Of a DNA stretch of 64,000 nucleotides, positions 63,201 through 64,000 are shown piece by piece; position 1 is the stretch's first letter; each line of letters begins with the position of its first letter. A program made the translations under genes and the position numbers. The notes below the pieces were generated by a model that did not search any database, was not told where the DNA came from, and was given only the letters and a program-made list of their open reading frames with translations. Source of the stretch: Panulirus ornatus (lineage: Eukaryota > Arthropoda > Malacostraca > Decapoda > Palinuridae); NCBI RefSeq assembly GCF_036320965.1, contig NC_092269.1, positions 35,519,343-35,583,342 of the forward strand, read 5' to 3'.

Positions 63201-64000
63201 GTTGTGGTGCCACCATGGTTATTTAATTATTGTAAGGATGAGGCATCACATAGAATTAAGCAAGGTAGGGTGACTTTGATGTGATCTCTAGCCATGGAGA
63301 AACGAAGTGCAATTCATATATCATATGGAAGCCAGCAATTCATTTTAAAGCTAACACTTAAGATTACAAACAGTATTGTACTCCCAAGAAAATGAAACAT
63401 ATTGAAGTGCTAAATGCATATGAAAACCCTATGAGTTAAGAGTGGGAAGCATTATTGTGAAACTGGTAGGTTCTAGGGGCTTGGAGGTAGCTCTATTGGT
63501 GAAGGAGTAAAGGGTCCTATATACAAAATATGTTTATGCAATACCTTCAAAAACTTTGTTGACCCCCTCTTTACTATATGGTCTATATATCTATCTGTAT
63601 GTCTATATATCTATATCTTTGACACCCATTCCCTTTTGGAACTCCCCTAAGAGGGTGACCACATCAAAAGAGTCTCCATAACTGTTGAACTCTATTGCCA
63701 CTTCTTAGTCTTTAGTGCCTCACCCTTAGCAGGCCACTGGTAAAGGGCAACTCTAGTGCAGTGTTTTCAGAGGCTGTTAATGTTCCCACCAACTACTTTT
63801 ACCTAGTGTGTCTACCTATGTGAGTGAAAATGGTAAATCAATTAGAAAAGTTGTAATTCATTATCATACTATATGTAGATTAATCATGAAACAAGTATTA
63901 TTTCTGTGATCTCTTAGCTTGGTGGTGCAGTAACTGAACAGCGTGGAGTTCTTGAACGTGCACTCCGTCACAGTCGCAAGATTCAGAAAGACTCAAGTCA
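12196..64000 (+). CDS. Dys: Dystrophin gene, 5' part (exons 1-31, spliced)
   Basis: This entry is the whole gene in the window; exons are listed separately. The spliced frame is open for at least 1,531 residues: N-terminus 1-6, CH1 about 8-115, CH2 about 128-238, hinge 1 about 240-279, spectrin repeats R1 (about 280-383), R2 (384-492) and R3 (493-602), S/T-rich hinge 2 (603 to about 668), then R4 to about R11. Diagnostic stretches shared with vertebrate dystrophin include [44 protein letters not shown] and [20 protein letters not shown]. The family links F-actin to dystroglycan at the plasma membrane. Utrophin is the vertebrate paralogue; arthropods normally have a single gene. The C-terminal half, including WW, EF-hand and ZZ, lies beyond the window. 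I see no frameshift or stop in any exon, so the gene looks functional. Confidence 0.96.
13211..13428. repeat. 110-bp tandem duplication in intron 1
   Basis: CAATGCTTCTATAGTAA at 13211 recurs as CAATGCTTCCATAGTAA at 13321. Similarity continues through TGGTGTGGATCG and TTGTATGAGATTAGAATGG. The copies differ by a few substitutions and a short indel, so the event is fairly recent. Confidence 0.93.
13677..13745. repeat. (TA)n microsatellite before exon 2
   Basis: A perfect TA tract ending 49 bp before the exon 2 acceptor. It sits where branch-point and pyrimidine signals would be expected to begin, so length changes could affect splicing. Confidence 0.97.
13795..13949 (+). CDS. Dys: Exon 2: start of CH1, actin-binding site 1
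   Basis: 155 nt between CATACAG and GTAAGT, entering in phase 1. It encodes [18 protein letters not shown] and then [15 protein letters not shown], the first helices of the first calponin-homology domain, including the KKTF..W actin-contact region. From memory of human exon sizes, 155 equals human exons 2 and 3 together (62+93). Confidence 0.97.
13950..15156. other. Intron 2
   Basis: 1,207 bp of T-rich sequence. A 127-codon open frame at 14475-14858 is low-complexity intronic sequence without a domain. Confidence 0.7.
15157..15327 (+). CDS. Dys: Exon 3: rest of CH1
   Basis: 171 nt, phase 0 to 0, between TTTCTTTAG and GTATGT. It encodes [19 protein letters not shown] and then [20 protein letters not shown], the central and last helices of CH1 and the second actin-binding surface. 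The length equals human exons 4 plus 5 (78+93). Confidence 0.97.
15328..16057. other. Intron 3
   Basis: 730 bp with a T13 run just before the acceptor. No element recognised. Confidence 0.7.
16058..16147 (+). CDS. Dys: Exon 4: CH1-CH2 linker and start of CH2
   Basis: 90 nt, phase 0 to 0, preceded by a T-run and GCAG and followed by GTATGT. It encodes [19 protein letters not shown] and then [10 protein letters not shown]. This is the linker helix and first helix of the second CH domain, matching vertebrate LQQTNSEKILLSW. Confidence 0.96.
16505..16790 (+). mobile_element. CR1/jockey-like RT fragment
   Basis: The translation reads [20 protein letters not shown] and then LPGGLDSC and FVNDAKVM. 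This corresponds to the [20 protein letters not shown] and FADDAK blocks of CR1/jockey-type reverse transcriptase. The catalytic aspartate pair is degraded (FVND for FADD) and a stop follows. It is a dead internal fragment. Confidence 0.85.
17230..17720 (-). mobile_element. LINE reverse transcriptase fragment, minus strand
   Basis: The minus strand encodes [16 protein letters not shown], the classic GFRxGRGCxDQIF block of a non-LTR reverse transcriptase. Further on come [20 protein letters not shown] and EINEGVSQ, matching the segment before the GVRQG/SPWLFN motif. Frameshifts and stops show it is inactive. It is a different family from the neighbouring + strand fragment. Confidence 0.85.
18295..18493 (+). 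CDS. Dys: Exon 5: core of CH2
   Basis: 199 nt between CCAACAG and GTAAGT, ending in phase 1. It encodes [20 protein letters not shown], then [14 protein letters not shown] and ERLLDPE, the most conserved part of the dystrophin/utrophin CH2 domain. A strong alternative acceptor lies only 105 bp downstream at 18598 (see findings). Confidence 0.97.
18494..19482. other. Intron 5
   Basis: 989 bp. It contains the candidate alternative terminal exon at 18599-18681. Otherwise nothing is recognised. Confidence 0.65.
18599..18681 (+). CDS. Candidate alternative terminal exon (CH-domain-only isoform)
   Basis: A good acceptor (ACCTTATTTTCTCTCACAG) is followed by a segment that joins exon 5 in the correct phase (G+AT gives Asp). 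It reads on for 26 codons, starting [10 protein letters not shown], to a TAA at 18679. The product would end just after CH2 and lack the rod. There is no homology to known dystrophin and no good polyadenylation signal close by. An open run of 26 codons is not rare by chance. This is a hypothesis only. Confidence 0.2.
19483..19619 (+). CDS. Dys: Exon 6: end of CH2 and start of hinge 1
   Basis: 137 nt between CTGTTGCAG and GTGAGT. The entry codon is split (G|AT, Asp). It encodes [20 protein letters not shown] and then QALPHES, the last CH2 helix, matching vertebrate PDKKSILMYITSLFQVLP. It then runs into an S-rich hinge ([10 protein letters not shown]) much shorter than the vertebrate hinge 1. 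Confidence 0.97.
19620..21019. other. Intron 6
   Basis: 1,400 bp. No element or RNA recognised. The small open frames on both strands around 19.9-20.2 kb have no recognisable domain. Confidence 0.65.
21020..21214 (+). CDS. Dys: Exon 7: hinge 1 and start of spectrin repeat 1
   Basis: 195 nt, phase 0 to 0, between ATTTGCAG and GTGGGA. It encodes a short linker and then [20 protein letters not shown], the first helix of R1 with the invariant Trp. It ends in [11 protein letters not shown] and matches vertebrate YQTALEEVLSWLLSAED. Confidence 0.97.
21345..21425 (-). mobile_element. Short element with shared core (family B)
   Basis: TTCCTGCATCAGCAAGGTAG and then CAACAGGAAACAGATGAAGA, followed by a decayed CATATACA-type tail. 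The same sequence order occurs twice at 34.1-34.4 kb. It is non-coding. Confidence 0.7.
21560..23800 (+). mobile_element. Long decayed LINE with RT core
   Basis: About 2.2 kb of frameshifted non-LTR retrotransposon. In order: [18 protein letters not shown] (RT block 1), [20 protein letters not shown] (block with the AYD motif), [16 protein letters not shown], and the catalytic block [11 protein letters not shown] near 22898-22930. Past 23300 there are decayed C-terminal sequences. The end at about 23750-23790 carries CTGTTCCTGATGCTACCTC, the 3' core shared with short elements, followed by an A-rich tail. Many stops and shifts make it inactive. Confidence 0.88.
24416..24597 (+). CDS. Dys: Exon 8: spectrin repeat 1, helices B and C
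   Basis: 182 nt between AATTTTCAG and GTGATT, ending in phase 2. It encodes [14 protein letters not shown], an acidic run of seven Glu (EEEEEEE), and [18 protein letters not shown] with the helix C Trp. The length is identical to human exon 11 (182) and the alignment is clear. The Glu run replaces a shorter EDEETE in vertebrates. Confidence 0.97.
24598..26147. other. Intron 8
   Basis: 1,550 bp with a decayed LINE 3' end at 24955-25610. Confidence 0.7.
24955..25610 (+). mobile_element. Decayed LINE 3' end
   Basis: This has the same order of G-rich, purine-rich motifs as the end of the 21.6-23.8 kb LINE (for example AATGTGTGGAAAGAAAGA, then ATGATGGAAAGAATGAGTG). It ends in a decayed core TTCATAACACTACCTGACC near 25553, followed by A-rich sequence. 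No open frame remains. Confidence 0.7.
26148..26244 (+). CDS. Dys: Exon 9: spectrin repeat 2, first helix
   Basis: 97 nt between ACTGCAG and GTATGA. The entry codon is split (AG|A, Arg). It encodes [20 protein letters not shown] and then TDTEDRI, matching vertebrate LHRVLMDLQNQKLKELNDWLTKTEERT. Confidence 0.97.
26245..26979. other. Intron 9
   Basis: 735 bp. Nothing recognised. Confidence 0.6.
26980..27118 (+). CDS. Dys: Exon 10: spectrin repeat 2, middle
   Basis: 139 nt between CATCTTCAG and GTAAGT, ending in phase 1. It encodes [20 protein letters not shown] and then [12 protein letters not shown]. The last stretch is one of the strongest dystrophin signatures (vertebrate [16 protein letters not shown]). 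Confidence 0.97.
27548..28345 (+). mobile_element. Mosaic repeat family C, interrupted
   Basis: It starts with CCTCACCCTTAACAGGCCAC and GTGTTTCCAG. It is interrupted by the family A element (27667-27897) and resumes with an internal array of decayed CTACCTAATGTTC-like units up to about 28050. It then has TTTTGCCAGAAGGCAGGGCA and TAGAGTTACAAAGAATGAG. A second + copy at 60555-61020 and an inverted one at 41775-42292 define the family. It is non-coding. Confidence 0.8.
27667..27897 (-). mobile_element. Short interspersed element, family A, inverted and nested
   Basis: The reverse complement of this segment matches the element at 6593-6827 from TATCCCCAGGGATA through AAAGTAAAAACTGGAGGAGA to the core TTTCCTGCATTAGCGACGTA. 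It sits inside the family C repeat. Confidence 0.8.
29005..29096 (+). CDS. Dys: Exon 11: spectrin repeat 2, last helix
   Basis: 92 nt between TTCTGCAG and GTATTA. The entry codon is split (A|CA, Thr). It encodes [20 protein letters not shown] and then SRWTTLQ, matching vertebrate [23 protein letters not shown]. Confidence 0.97.
29097..29878. other. Intron 11
   Basis: 782 bp. No element recognised. Hand counting gives very few CpG dinucleotides. Confidence 0.6.
29879..30025 (+). CDS. Dys: Exon 12: spectrin repeat 3, first half
   Basis: 147 nt, phase 0 to 0, between ATCTGCAG and GTTAGA (a weak donor). It encodes [20 protein letters not shown] and then EKEALLRQ with the helix A Trp, continuing to [10 protein letters not shown]. 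Confidence 0.96.
30026..30461. other. Intron 12
   Basis: 436 bp, the shortest intron in the gene here. Nothing recognised. Confidence 0.7.
30462..30644 (+). CDS. Dys: Exon 13: spectrin repeat 3, second half
   Basis: 183 nt, phase 0 to 0, between TTATTGCAG and GTAAAT. It encodes [20 protein letters not shown] and then [20 protein letters not shown], helices B and C of R3. The conserved helix C Trp is replaced (DRMDCL), as sometimes happens in diverged repeats. Confidence 0.95.
30645..32716. other. Intron 13
   Basis: 2,072 bp. It contains a LINE endonuclease fragment. The remaining sequence is not recognised. Confidence 0.65.
31760..32340 (+). mobile_element. LINE endonuclease fragment
   Basis: Shifted frames give [18 protein letters not shown] and later [15 protein letters not shown], then [20 protein letters not shown]. 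The AYAP and SDH motifs are typical of the APE-type endonuclease domain of non-LTR retrotransposons, and the following stretch is the usual linker to the reverse transcriptase. Stops show decay. Confidence 0.8.
32717..32860 (+). CDS. Dys: Exon 14: hinge 2 (S/T-rich)
   Basis: 144 nt, phase 0 to 0, between CTCTTTTAG and GTGAGC. It encodes [20 protein letters not shown], then [20 protein letters not shown] and TTKVTET, rich in Ser, Thr and Val. It lies exactly between R3 and R4, where vertebrate dystrophin has hinge 2 (TTVMETVTTVTTRE). This region is non-helical and probably flexible. Confidence 0.93.
32861..33487. other. Intron 14
   Basis: About 630 bp. Nothing recognised. It ends in a tandem TAGCAG acceptor. 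Confidence 0.65.
33491..33670 (+). CDS. Dys: Exon 15: end of hinge 2 and start of repeat 4
   Basis: 180 nt from the second AG, or 183 nt if the first AG at 33486-33487 is used, which would add one Gln. The donor is GTAGGT. It encodes [20 protein letters not shown] and then [14 protein letters not shown] with the helix A Trp of R4. Phase 0 to 0. Confidence 0.95.
34100..34440 (-). mobile_element. Two tandem family B short elements
   Basis: CACAAGGAAACAGATGAAAG and then AATGGCCCAGCCCACCCACA at 34366-34405 repeats a diverged copy at 34130-34170. Each is followed by CATACACATGTATATAC-type sequence. The upstream side carries the core CCTGCATTAGCGAGGTAGCA. It is non-coding, and the order matches the element at 21345-21425. 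Confidence 0.75.
34512..34589. repeat. (TATC)n microsatellite
   Basis: A tetranucleotide TATC tract with one TCCA interruption. It abuts a family C start fragment, as also happens at 57733-57746. Confidence 0.96.
34600..35225. mobile_element. Family C start plus unclassified repeat
   Basis: CTGATGCCCATTCCCTTTGG at 34608 is the family C start, seen also at 57754 and, slightly changed, at 63619. The remainder is pyrimidine-rich and carries overlapping long open frames (up to 145 codons) with no domain I recognise. It ends in two AATAAA motifs (35198 and 35215). It may be the antisense of a LINE, but I cannot show it. Confidence 0.45.
35653..35813 (+). CDS. Dys: Exon 16: spectrin repeat 4, second half
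   Basis: 161 nt between TTCTTTTTTAG and GTAATG, ending in phase 2. It encodes [20 protein letters not shown] and then [18 protein letters not shown] with the helix C Trp. The helix B region is Ser/Thr-rich. Confidence 0.95.
35947..36032. repeat. Tandem duplication, 43-bp period
   Basis: AACAAGCATTGAGAAGTCT at 35947 recurs at 35990. Similarity continues through GTATC and TTACTTCT. Two copies. Confidence 0.9.
37480..37645 (+). mobile_element. CR1/jockey-like LINE 3' tail
   Basis: One frame reads [13 protein letters not shown] and then [16 protein letters not shown]. This matches the TRGH..KL and RK.FFS.RVVD.WN end of CR1/jockey-like reverse transcriptase ORFs. A more decayed copy lies at 46895-46990. 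Confidence 0.75.
38424..38580 (+). CDS. Dys: Exon 17: spectrin repeat 5, first half
   Basis: 157 nt between TTTTATTCAG and GTTGGT (a weak donor). The entry codon is split (AG|A, Arg). It encodes [20 protein letters not shown] and then [16 protein letters not shown] with the helix A Trp. Confidence 0.95.
38880..39545 (+). mobile_element. Decayed LINE 3' end
   Basis: It has the same motif order as the ends of the LINEs at 23.2-23.8 and 25.0-25.6 kb (TAGGGAATGACAGGGTAAG, a later GAGGATGAGAACAGAAAG, and a core-like TTAGTTCCTGATGCTATCAT near 39496). No frame is left. Confidence 0.65.
39701..39780. repeat. Tandem duplication, 43-bp period
   Basis: ATTGTTTAGGTGATTGAA at 39701 recurs at 39744, each followed by TATTTAAGTATTTCAG. 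Both copies end in CAG, so each also looks like a weak splice acceptor. Confidence 0.9.
39924..40075 (+). CDS. Dys: Exon 18: spectrin repeat 5, second half
   Basis: 152 nt between TTGCTTCAG and GTAAGA, ending in phase 2. It encodes [20 protein letters not shown] and then [20 protein letters not shown] and SKWEILMQ. Confidence 0.95.
40076..40718. other. Intron 18
   Basis: 643 bp. It contains a near-direct repeat (CTATAGTAACTCCAGGACCC and CTATAGTGGCTCCAGGACTC at about 40340 and 40380) and the short retroposed insert listed next. Confidence 0.65.
40582..40670 (+). mobile_element. Short retroposed insert with 13-bp target-site duplication
   Basis: The sequence TTGTTAGTACAAA occurs at 40582-40594 and again at 40658-40670. 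It flanks a 63-bp insert that carries the core TACCTCGCTAACGCGGGA and ends in an A-rich AAATAAATAAAATAAAT tail. Target-site duplication plus A-rich tail indicates LINE-mediated retroposition of a severely 5'-truncated element. Confidence 0.88.
40719..40926 (+). CDS. Dys: Exon 19: linker and start of spectrin repeat 6
   Basis: 208 nt between TTTTTACAG and GTAAGT. The entry codon is split (AG|A, Arg). It encodes [15 protein letters not shown], a Ser/Pro-rich linker ([15 protein letters not shown]) and [20 protein letters not shown] with the helix A Trp. The proline-rich linker could act as an extra small hinge between R5 and R6. Confidence 0.95.
40927..41410. other. Intron 19
   Basis: 484 bp. 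Nothing recognised. Confidence 0.7.
41411..41585 (+). CDS. Dys: Exon 20: spectrin repeat 6, second half
   Basis: 175 nt between CTGTCTCAAG and GTAAGT, ending in phase 1. It encodes [20 protein letters not shown] and then [20 protein letters not shown] with the helix C Trp. Confidence 0.95.
41586..42642. other. Intron 20
   Basis: 1,057 bp, half of it an inverted family C repeat. Confidence 0.7.
41775..42292 (-). mobile_element. Mosaic repeat family C, inverted copy
   Basis: The reverse complement starts ATCCCTGGGGATAG, then AGTGCCATGCC, CAGGCCACTGG and CAGTGTTTTCAGAGGC. It continues as an internal array of about a dozen CTACCTAATGTTC-like units, TTTTGCCAGAAGGCAGAGCA and TATGTTTGTGGACAGAATGC. 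Colinear with 27548-28345 and 60555-61020. Confidence 0.85.
42643..42782 (+). CDS. Dys: Exon 21: spectrin repeat 7, first half
   Basis: 140 nt between ATTCCAACAG and GTGAGT. The entry codon is split (G|TA, Val). It encodes [20 protein letters not shown] and then [19 protein letters not shown] with the helix A Trp. Confidence 0.95.
42783..43838. other. Intron 21
   Basis: 1,056 bp with a LINE endonuclease fragment at its start. The rest is not recognised. Confidence 0.65.
42820..43175 (+). mobile_element. LINE endonuclease fragment
   Basis: The translation gives [13 protein letters not shown], a stop, [20 protein letters not shown] and [13 protein letters not shown]. The AYAP and MGDLNARVG-like blocks are hallmarks of the APE-type endonuclease in non-LTR retrotransposons; the catalytic Asn is changed (GDLD for GDLN). 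Inactive. Confidence 0.85.
43839..44045 (+). CDS. Dys: Exon 22: spectrin repeat 7, second half
   Basis: 207 nt, phase 0 to 0, between ATGCCTACAG and GTAATA. It encodes [20 protein letters not shown] and then [20 protein letters not shown] with the helix C Trp, continuing to ALARSQK. Confidence 0.95.
44046..45997. other. Intron 22
   Basis: 1,952 bp. Near the end, 45240-45445 resembles 45830-46020, including the exon 23 acceptor (see findings). Three short GGTCTAGGCTGACA-like repeats lie at 45089-45133. Confidence 0.6.
45998..46172 (+). CDS. Dys: Exon 23: spectrin repeat 8, first half
   Basis: 175 nt between GTTGTTACAG and GTAAGT, ending in phase 1. It encodes [20 protein letters not shown] and then [20 protein letters not shown] with the helix A Trp. 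Confidence 0.95.
46173..47151. other. Intron 23
   Basis: 979 bp. A decayed CR1/jockey tail ([12 protein letters not shown], then a shift) lies near 46895-46990. Otherwise nothing recognised. Confidence 0.6.
47152..47307 (+). CDS. Dys: Exon 24: spectrin repeat 8, second half
   Basis: 156 nt between CTCTTTTAG and GTATGT. Entry and exit codons are both split (G|GT, Gly; A|AA, Lys). It encodes [20 protein letters not shown] and then [20 protein letters not shown] with the helix C Trp. Confidence 0.95.
47308..48006. other. Intron 24
   Basis: 699 bp. Nothing recognised. Confidence 0.65.
48007..48110 (+). CDS. Dys: Exon 25: spectrin repeat 9, first helix
   Basis: 104 nt between TATCTTCAG and GTAAGT. 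It encodes [20 protein letters not shown] and then [14 protein letters not shown] with the helix A Trp. Confidence 0.95.
48111..49146. other. Intron 25
   Basis: 1,036 bp with a decayed LINE end containing a 32-bp duplication. Confidence 0.65.
48590..49040 (+). mobile_element. Decayed LINE 3' portion
   Basis: Purine-rich sequence in the style of the 21.6-23.8 kb LINE. A 32-bp tandem duplication (GATTGAGACA..GAAACTGTGAGG at 48657 and 48689) sits inside. It ends in the shared core TTCCTGGCACTACCTAGCTA at about 49005. No coding frame left. Confidence 0.6.
49147..49299 (+). CDS. Dys: Exon 26: spectrin repeat 9, second half
   Basis: 153 nt, phase 0 to 0, between CATTACCAG and GTGAGT. It encodes [20 protein letters not shown] and then [20 protein letters not shown]. 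The helix C aromatic is Phe instead of Trp. Confidence 0.95.
49385..50145 (+). mobile_element. Jockey-like RT C-terminal part
   Basis: The translation begins GSVLSPAFL (the PQGSVLSP block). Later frames give [20 protein letters not shown] and then [20 protein letters not shown], resembling the SLAKSASKKLGV and LSLFYRYY.SSEL blocks of a jockey-like element. Long open stretches remain but the catalytic region is missing. Confidence 0.65.
50435..50800 (-). mobile_element. Jockey-like RT C-terminal part, minus strand
   Basis: The minus strand encodes [10 protein letters not shown] and then [17 protein letters not shown] and [18 protein letters not shown]. These match the EYCSHVWGGS and FYRYHFGHCSSEL blocks of the same family as the neighbouring + strand fragment. 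The two lie close together in opposite orientation. Confidence 0.8.
51545..51665 (+). mobile_element. Small RT fragment
   Basis: One frame reads [12 protein letters not shown], a stop, then [18 protein letters not shown], which is the [22 protein letters not shown] block of a jockey-like element. Only about 100 bp are recognisable. Confidence 0.65.
53695..53844 (+). CDS. Dys: Exon 27: spectrin repeat 10, first part
   Basis: 150 nt, phase 0 to 0, between GGTTCCAG and GTGAGT. It encodes [20 protein letters not shown] and then [20 protein letters not shown]. Helix A carries Trp at the usual heptad position. Confidence 0.94.
54206..54232. repeat. (TG)n microsatellite
   Basis: A short uninterrupted TG tract. 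Confidence 0.95.
55963..56117. repeat. Four-copy 37-40 bp tandem array
   Basis: Units start GGGCCCCATGAGCATAAAAC and end CTACTGTTCA, at 55963, 56002, 56039 and 56078. The four copies differ by a few substitutions and small indels, which indicates recent expansion. Confidence 0.95.
56963..57088 (+). CDS. Dys: Exon 28: spectrin repeat 10, second part
   Basis: 126 nt, phase 0 to 0, between ATATTTACAG and GTGAGC. It encodes [20 protein letters not shown] and then [17 protein letters not shown]. Confidence 0.94.
57440..58435 (+). mobile_element. Decayed LINE, interrupted by family C fragment
   Basis: It holds a [13 protein letters not shown] block (57510-57560), a [16 protein letters not shown] decayed block, and the catalytic block [13 protein letters not shown] (about 58047-58086), all in shifted frames. 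The WFGHM block, normally C-terminal to the catalytic motif, comes first here, so at least two copies are joined. A family C start (CTGATGCCCATTCC, 57754) and a short TATC tract interrupt it. Confidence 0.8.
58436..58585 (-). mobile_element. CR1/jockey-like RT fragment, minus strand
   Basis: The minus strand reads [13 protein letters not shown] and, after a shift, [13 protein letters not shown] and NMFADKAKV. These are the [20 protein letters not shown] and MFADDAKV catalytic blocks, with the second Asp replaced by Lys. It abuts the + strand LINE at 57440-58435. Confidence 0.85.
58815..58988 (+). CDS. Dys: Exon 29: spectrin repeat 10/11 boundary
   Basis: 174 nt, phase 0 to 0, between CTGTCTGCAG and GTAAGG. 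It encodes [20 protein letters not shown] and then [10 protein letters not shown]. This aligns with vertebrate KYFEIQRKLRLFQKPANFEQ and SQLNHC, and the exon is the same length as human exon 32 (174 nt). Confidence 0.96.
59400..59640 (+). mobile_element. LINE RT C-terminal fragment
   Basis: The open frame contains [20 protein letters not shown] and then [10 protein letters not shown] and [15 protein letters not shown]. This matches the [12 protein letters not shown] and MDNLRGLLGI blocks that follow the catalytic core in a LINE family common in arthropods. A stop ends the frame. Confidence 0.85.
60555..61020 (+). mobile_element. Mosaic repeat family C
   Basis: An array of CTACCTAATGTTCC-like units (60565-60710), then TTTTGCCAAAAGGCAGGGCT, TCTAGAGTTACAAAGAATGA and TGTATGTTTGTAGACAGAGT. 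It ends with ATACCTCCCTGGTCGTTAGC. Colinear with 27548-28345. Non-coding. Confidence 0.85.
61094..61237 (+). CDS. Dys: Exon 30: spectrin repeat 11
   Basis: 144 nt, phase 0 to 0, between TCTTTACAG and GTTAGT (an unusual donor with T at +3). It encodes [20 protein letters not shown] and then RKIVKEGQS and [14 protein letters not shown]. It matches vertebrate NLYKSLSEVKSEVEMVIKTGRQIV. Confidence 0.96.
62565..62800 (+). mobile_element. LINE RT N-terminal fragment
   Basis: One frame gives [15 protein letters not shown], and further on a shifted frame gives [19 protein letters not shown]. These correspond to NYRGISLLS and GCVDQIFTLKQVMEKALEK in LINE reverse transcriptases. A [12 protein letters not shown] remnant at about 63205-63240 suggests the element continues past the SINE. 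Confidence 0.75.
62900..63155 (+). mobile_element. tRNA-derived SINE
   Basis: An A-box-like TGGTGTAGCACTTAATG (62910-62926) and a B-box AGGTTTGAATCCTGG (62971-62985) at tRNA-like spacing form the head. The body has GGCAGTTGGTCTACAGTC, GATAAAATGGGTACCTGG and CTCAGCTGCCCATGC. It ends in ACATAAAAGAAAATT. The orientation matches the gene. It appears to lie within the LINE fragment at 62565-63250. Confidence 0.8.
63615..63835 (+). mobile_element. Family C 5' part
   Basis: TTTGACACCCATTCCCTTTT, then AGAGTCTCCATAACTG, CCTCACCCTTAGCAGGCCAC and CAGTGTTTTCAGAGGC, followed by two CTACCTA-like units, where it stops. It complements the 3'-side copies elsewhere in the window. Confidence 0.8.
63918..64000 (+). 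CDS. Dys: Exon 31 (partial): start of next spectrin repeat
   Basis: It begins after GATCTCTTAG and runs off the window end after 83 nt. It encodes [20 protein letters not shown] and then KIQKDSS, matching vertebrate LGAKVTERKQQLEKCLKLSRKMRKE. The last two bases (CA) belong to an incomplete codon. The donor is outside the window. Confidence 0.95.

Larger units (their letters stand above)
61238..63917. other. Intron 30
   Basis: 2,680 bp with a LINE RT fragment, a tRNA-derived SINE and a family C start fragment. The stretch 61300-62560 is T-rich and I recognise nothing in it. Confidence 0.65.

Overview
The window looks like arthropod nuclear DNA, most likely from a decapod or other malacostracan crustacean. 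It is AT-rich and full of long (TA)n, (AC)n and (TATC)n microsatellites and decayed non-LTR retrotransposons. It carries one large, intron-rich gene on the + strand. The species call is an inference from gene structure and repeat style; I had no search tools.

The gene is the 5' part of dystrophin (arthropod Dys, vertebrate DMD). I resolved 31 coding exons: a 19-nt first exon at 12196-12214, 29 complete internal exons from 13795 to 61237, and one exon cut off by the window end (63918-64000). All proposed introns are GT-AG, and the reading frame stays open across every junction, giving at least 1,531 residues. Domain order is a short N-terminus, actin-binding CH1 and CH2, a short hinge 1, spectrin repeats R1-R3, an S/T-rich hinge 2, then about eight more spectrin repeats (R4 to about R11), with the next one starting at the edge. 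This is colinear with the first ~1,560 residues of human dystrophin. The rest of the rod and the WW, EF-hand, ZZ and coiled-coil regions must lie downstream. The protein links cortical actin to the dystroglycan complex in muscle and neurons.

Layout: 1-12195 is upstream DNA with microsatellites, minisatellites, a tRNA-derived SINE, LINE remnants and no convincing gene. The first exon sits at 12.2 kb. From about 14 kb to the end, exons alternate with introns of 0.4-4.4 kb that hold pieces of at least two non-LTR retrotransposon families on both strands (endonuclease, reverse transcriptase and 3' ends), short non-autonomous elements that share a 3' core with the LINEs, a second tRNA-derived SINE, and a mosaic repeat with a CTACCTAATG-type internal array.

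Points worth attention are a sharp drop in CpG between the 5' flank and the gene body (a probable germline methylation footprint), a possible alternative terminal exon that would give a CH-domain-only product, a NAGNAG acceptor at hinge 2, exon lengths matching single or fused human exons, and a possible decayed duplication of an exon boundary. I saw no CRISPR array, rRNA, intact tRNA or complete transposon.
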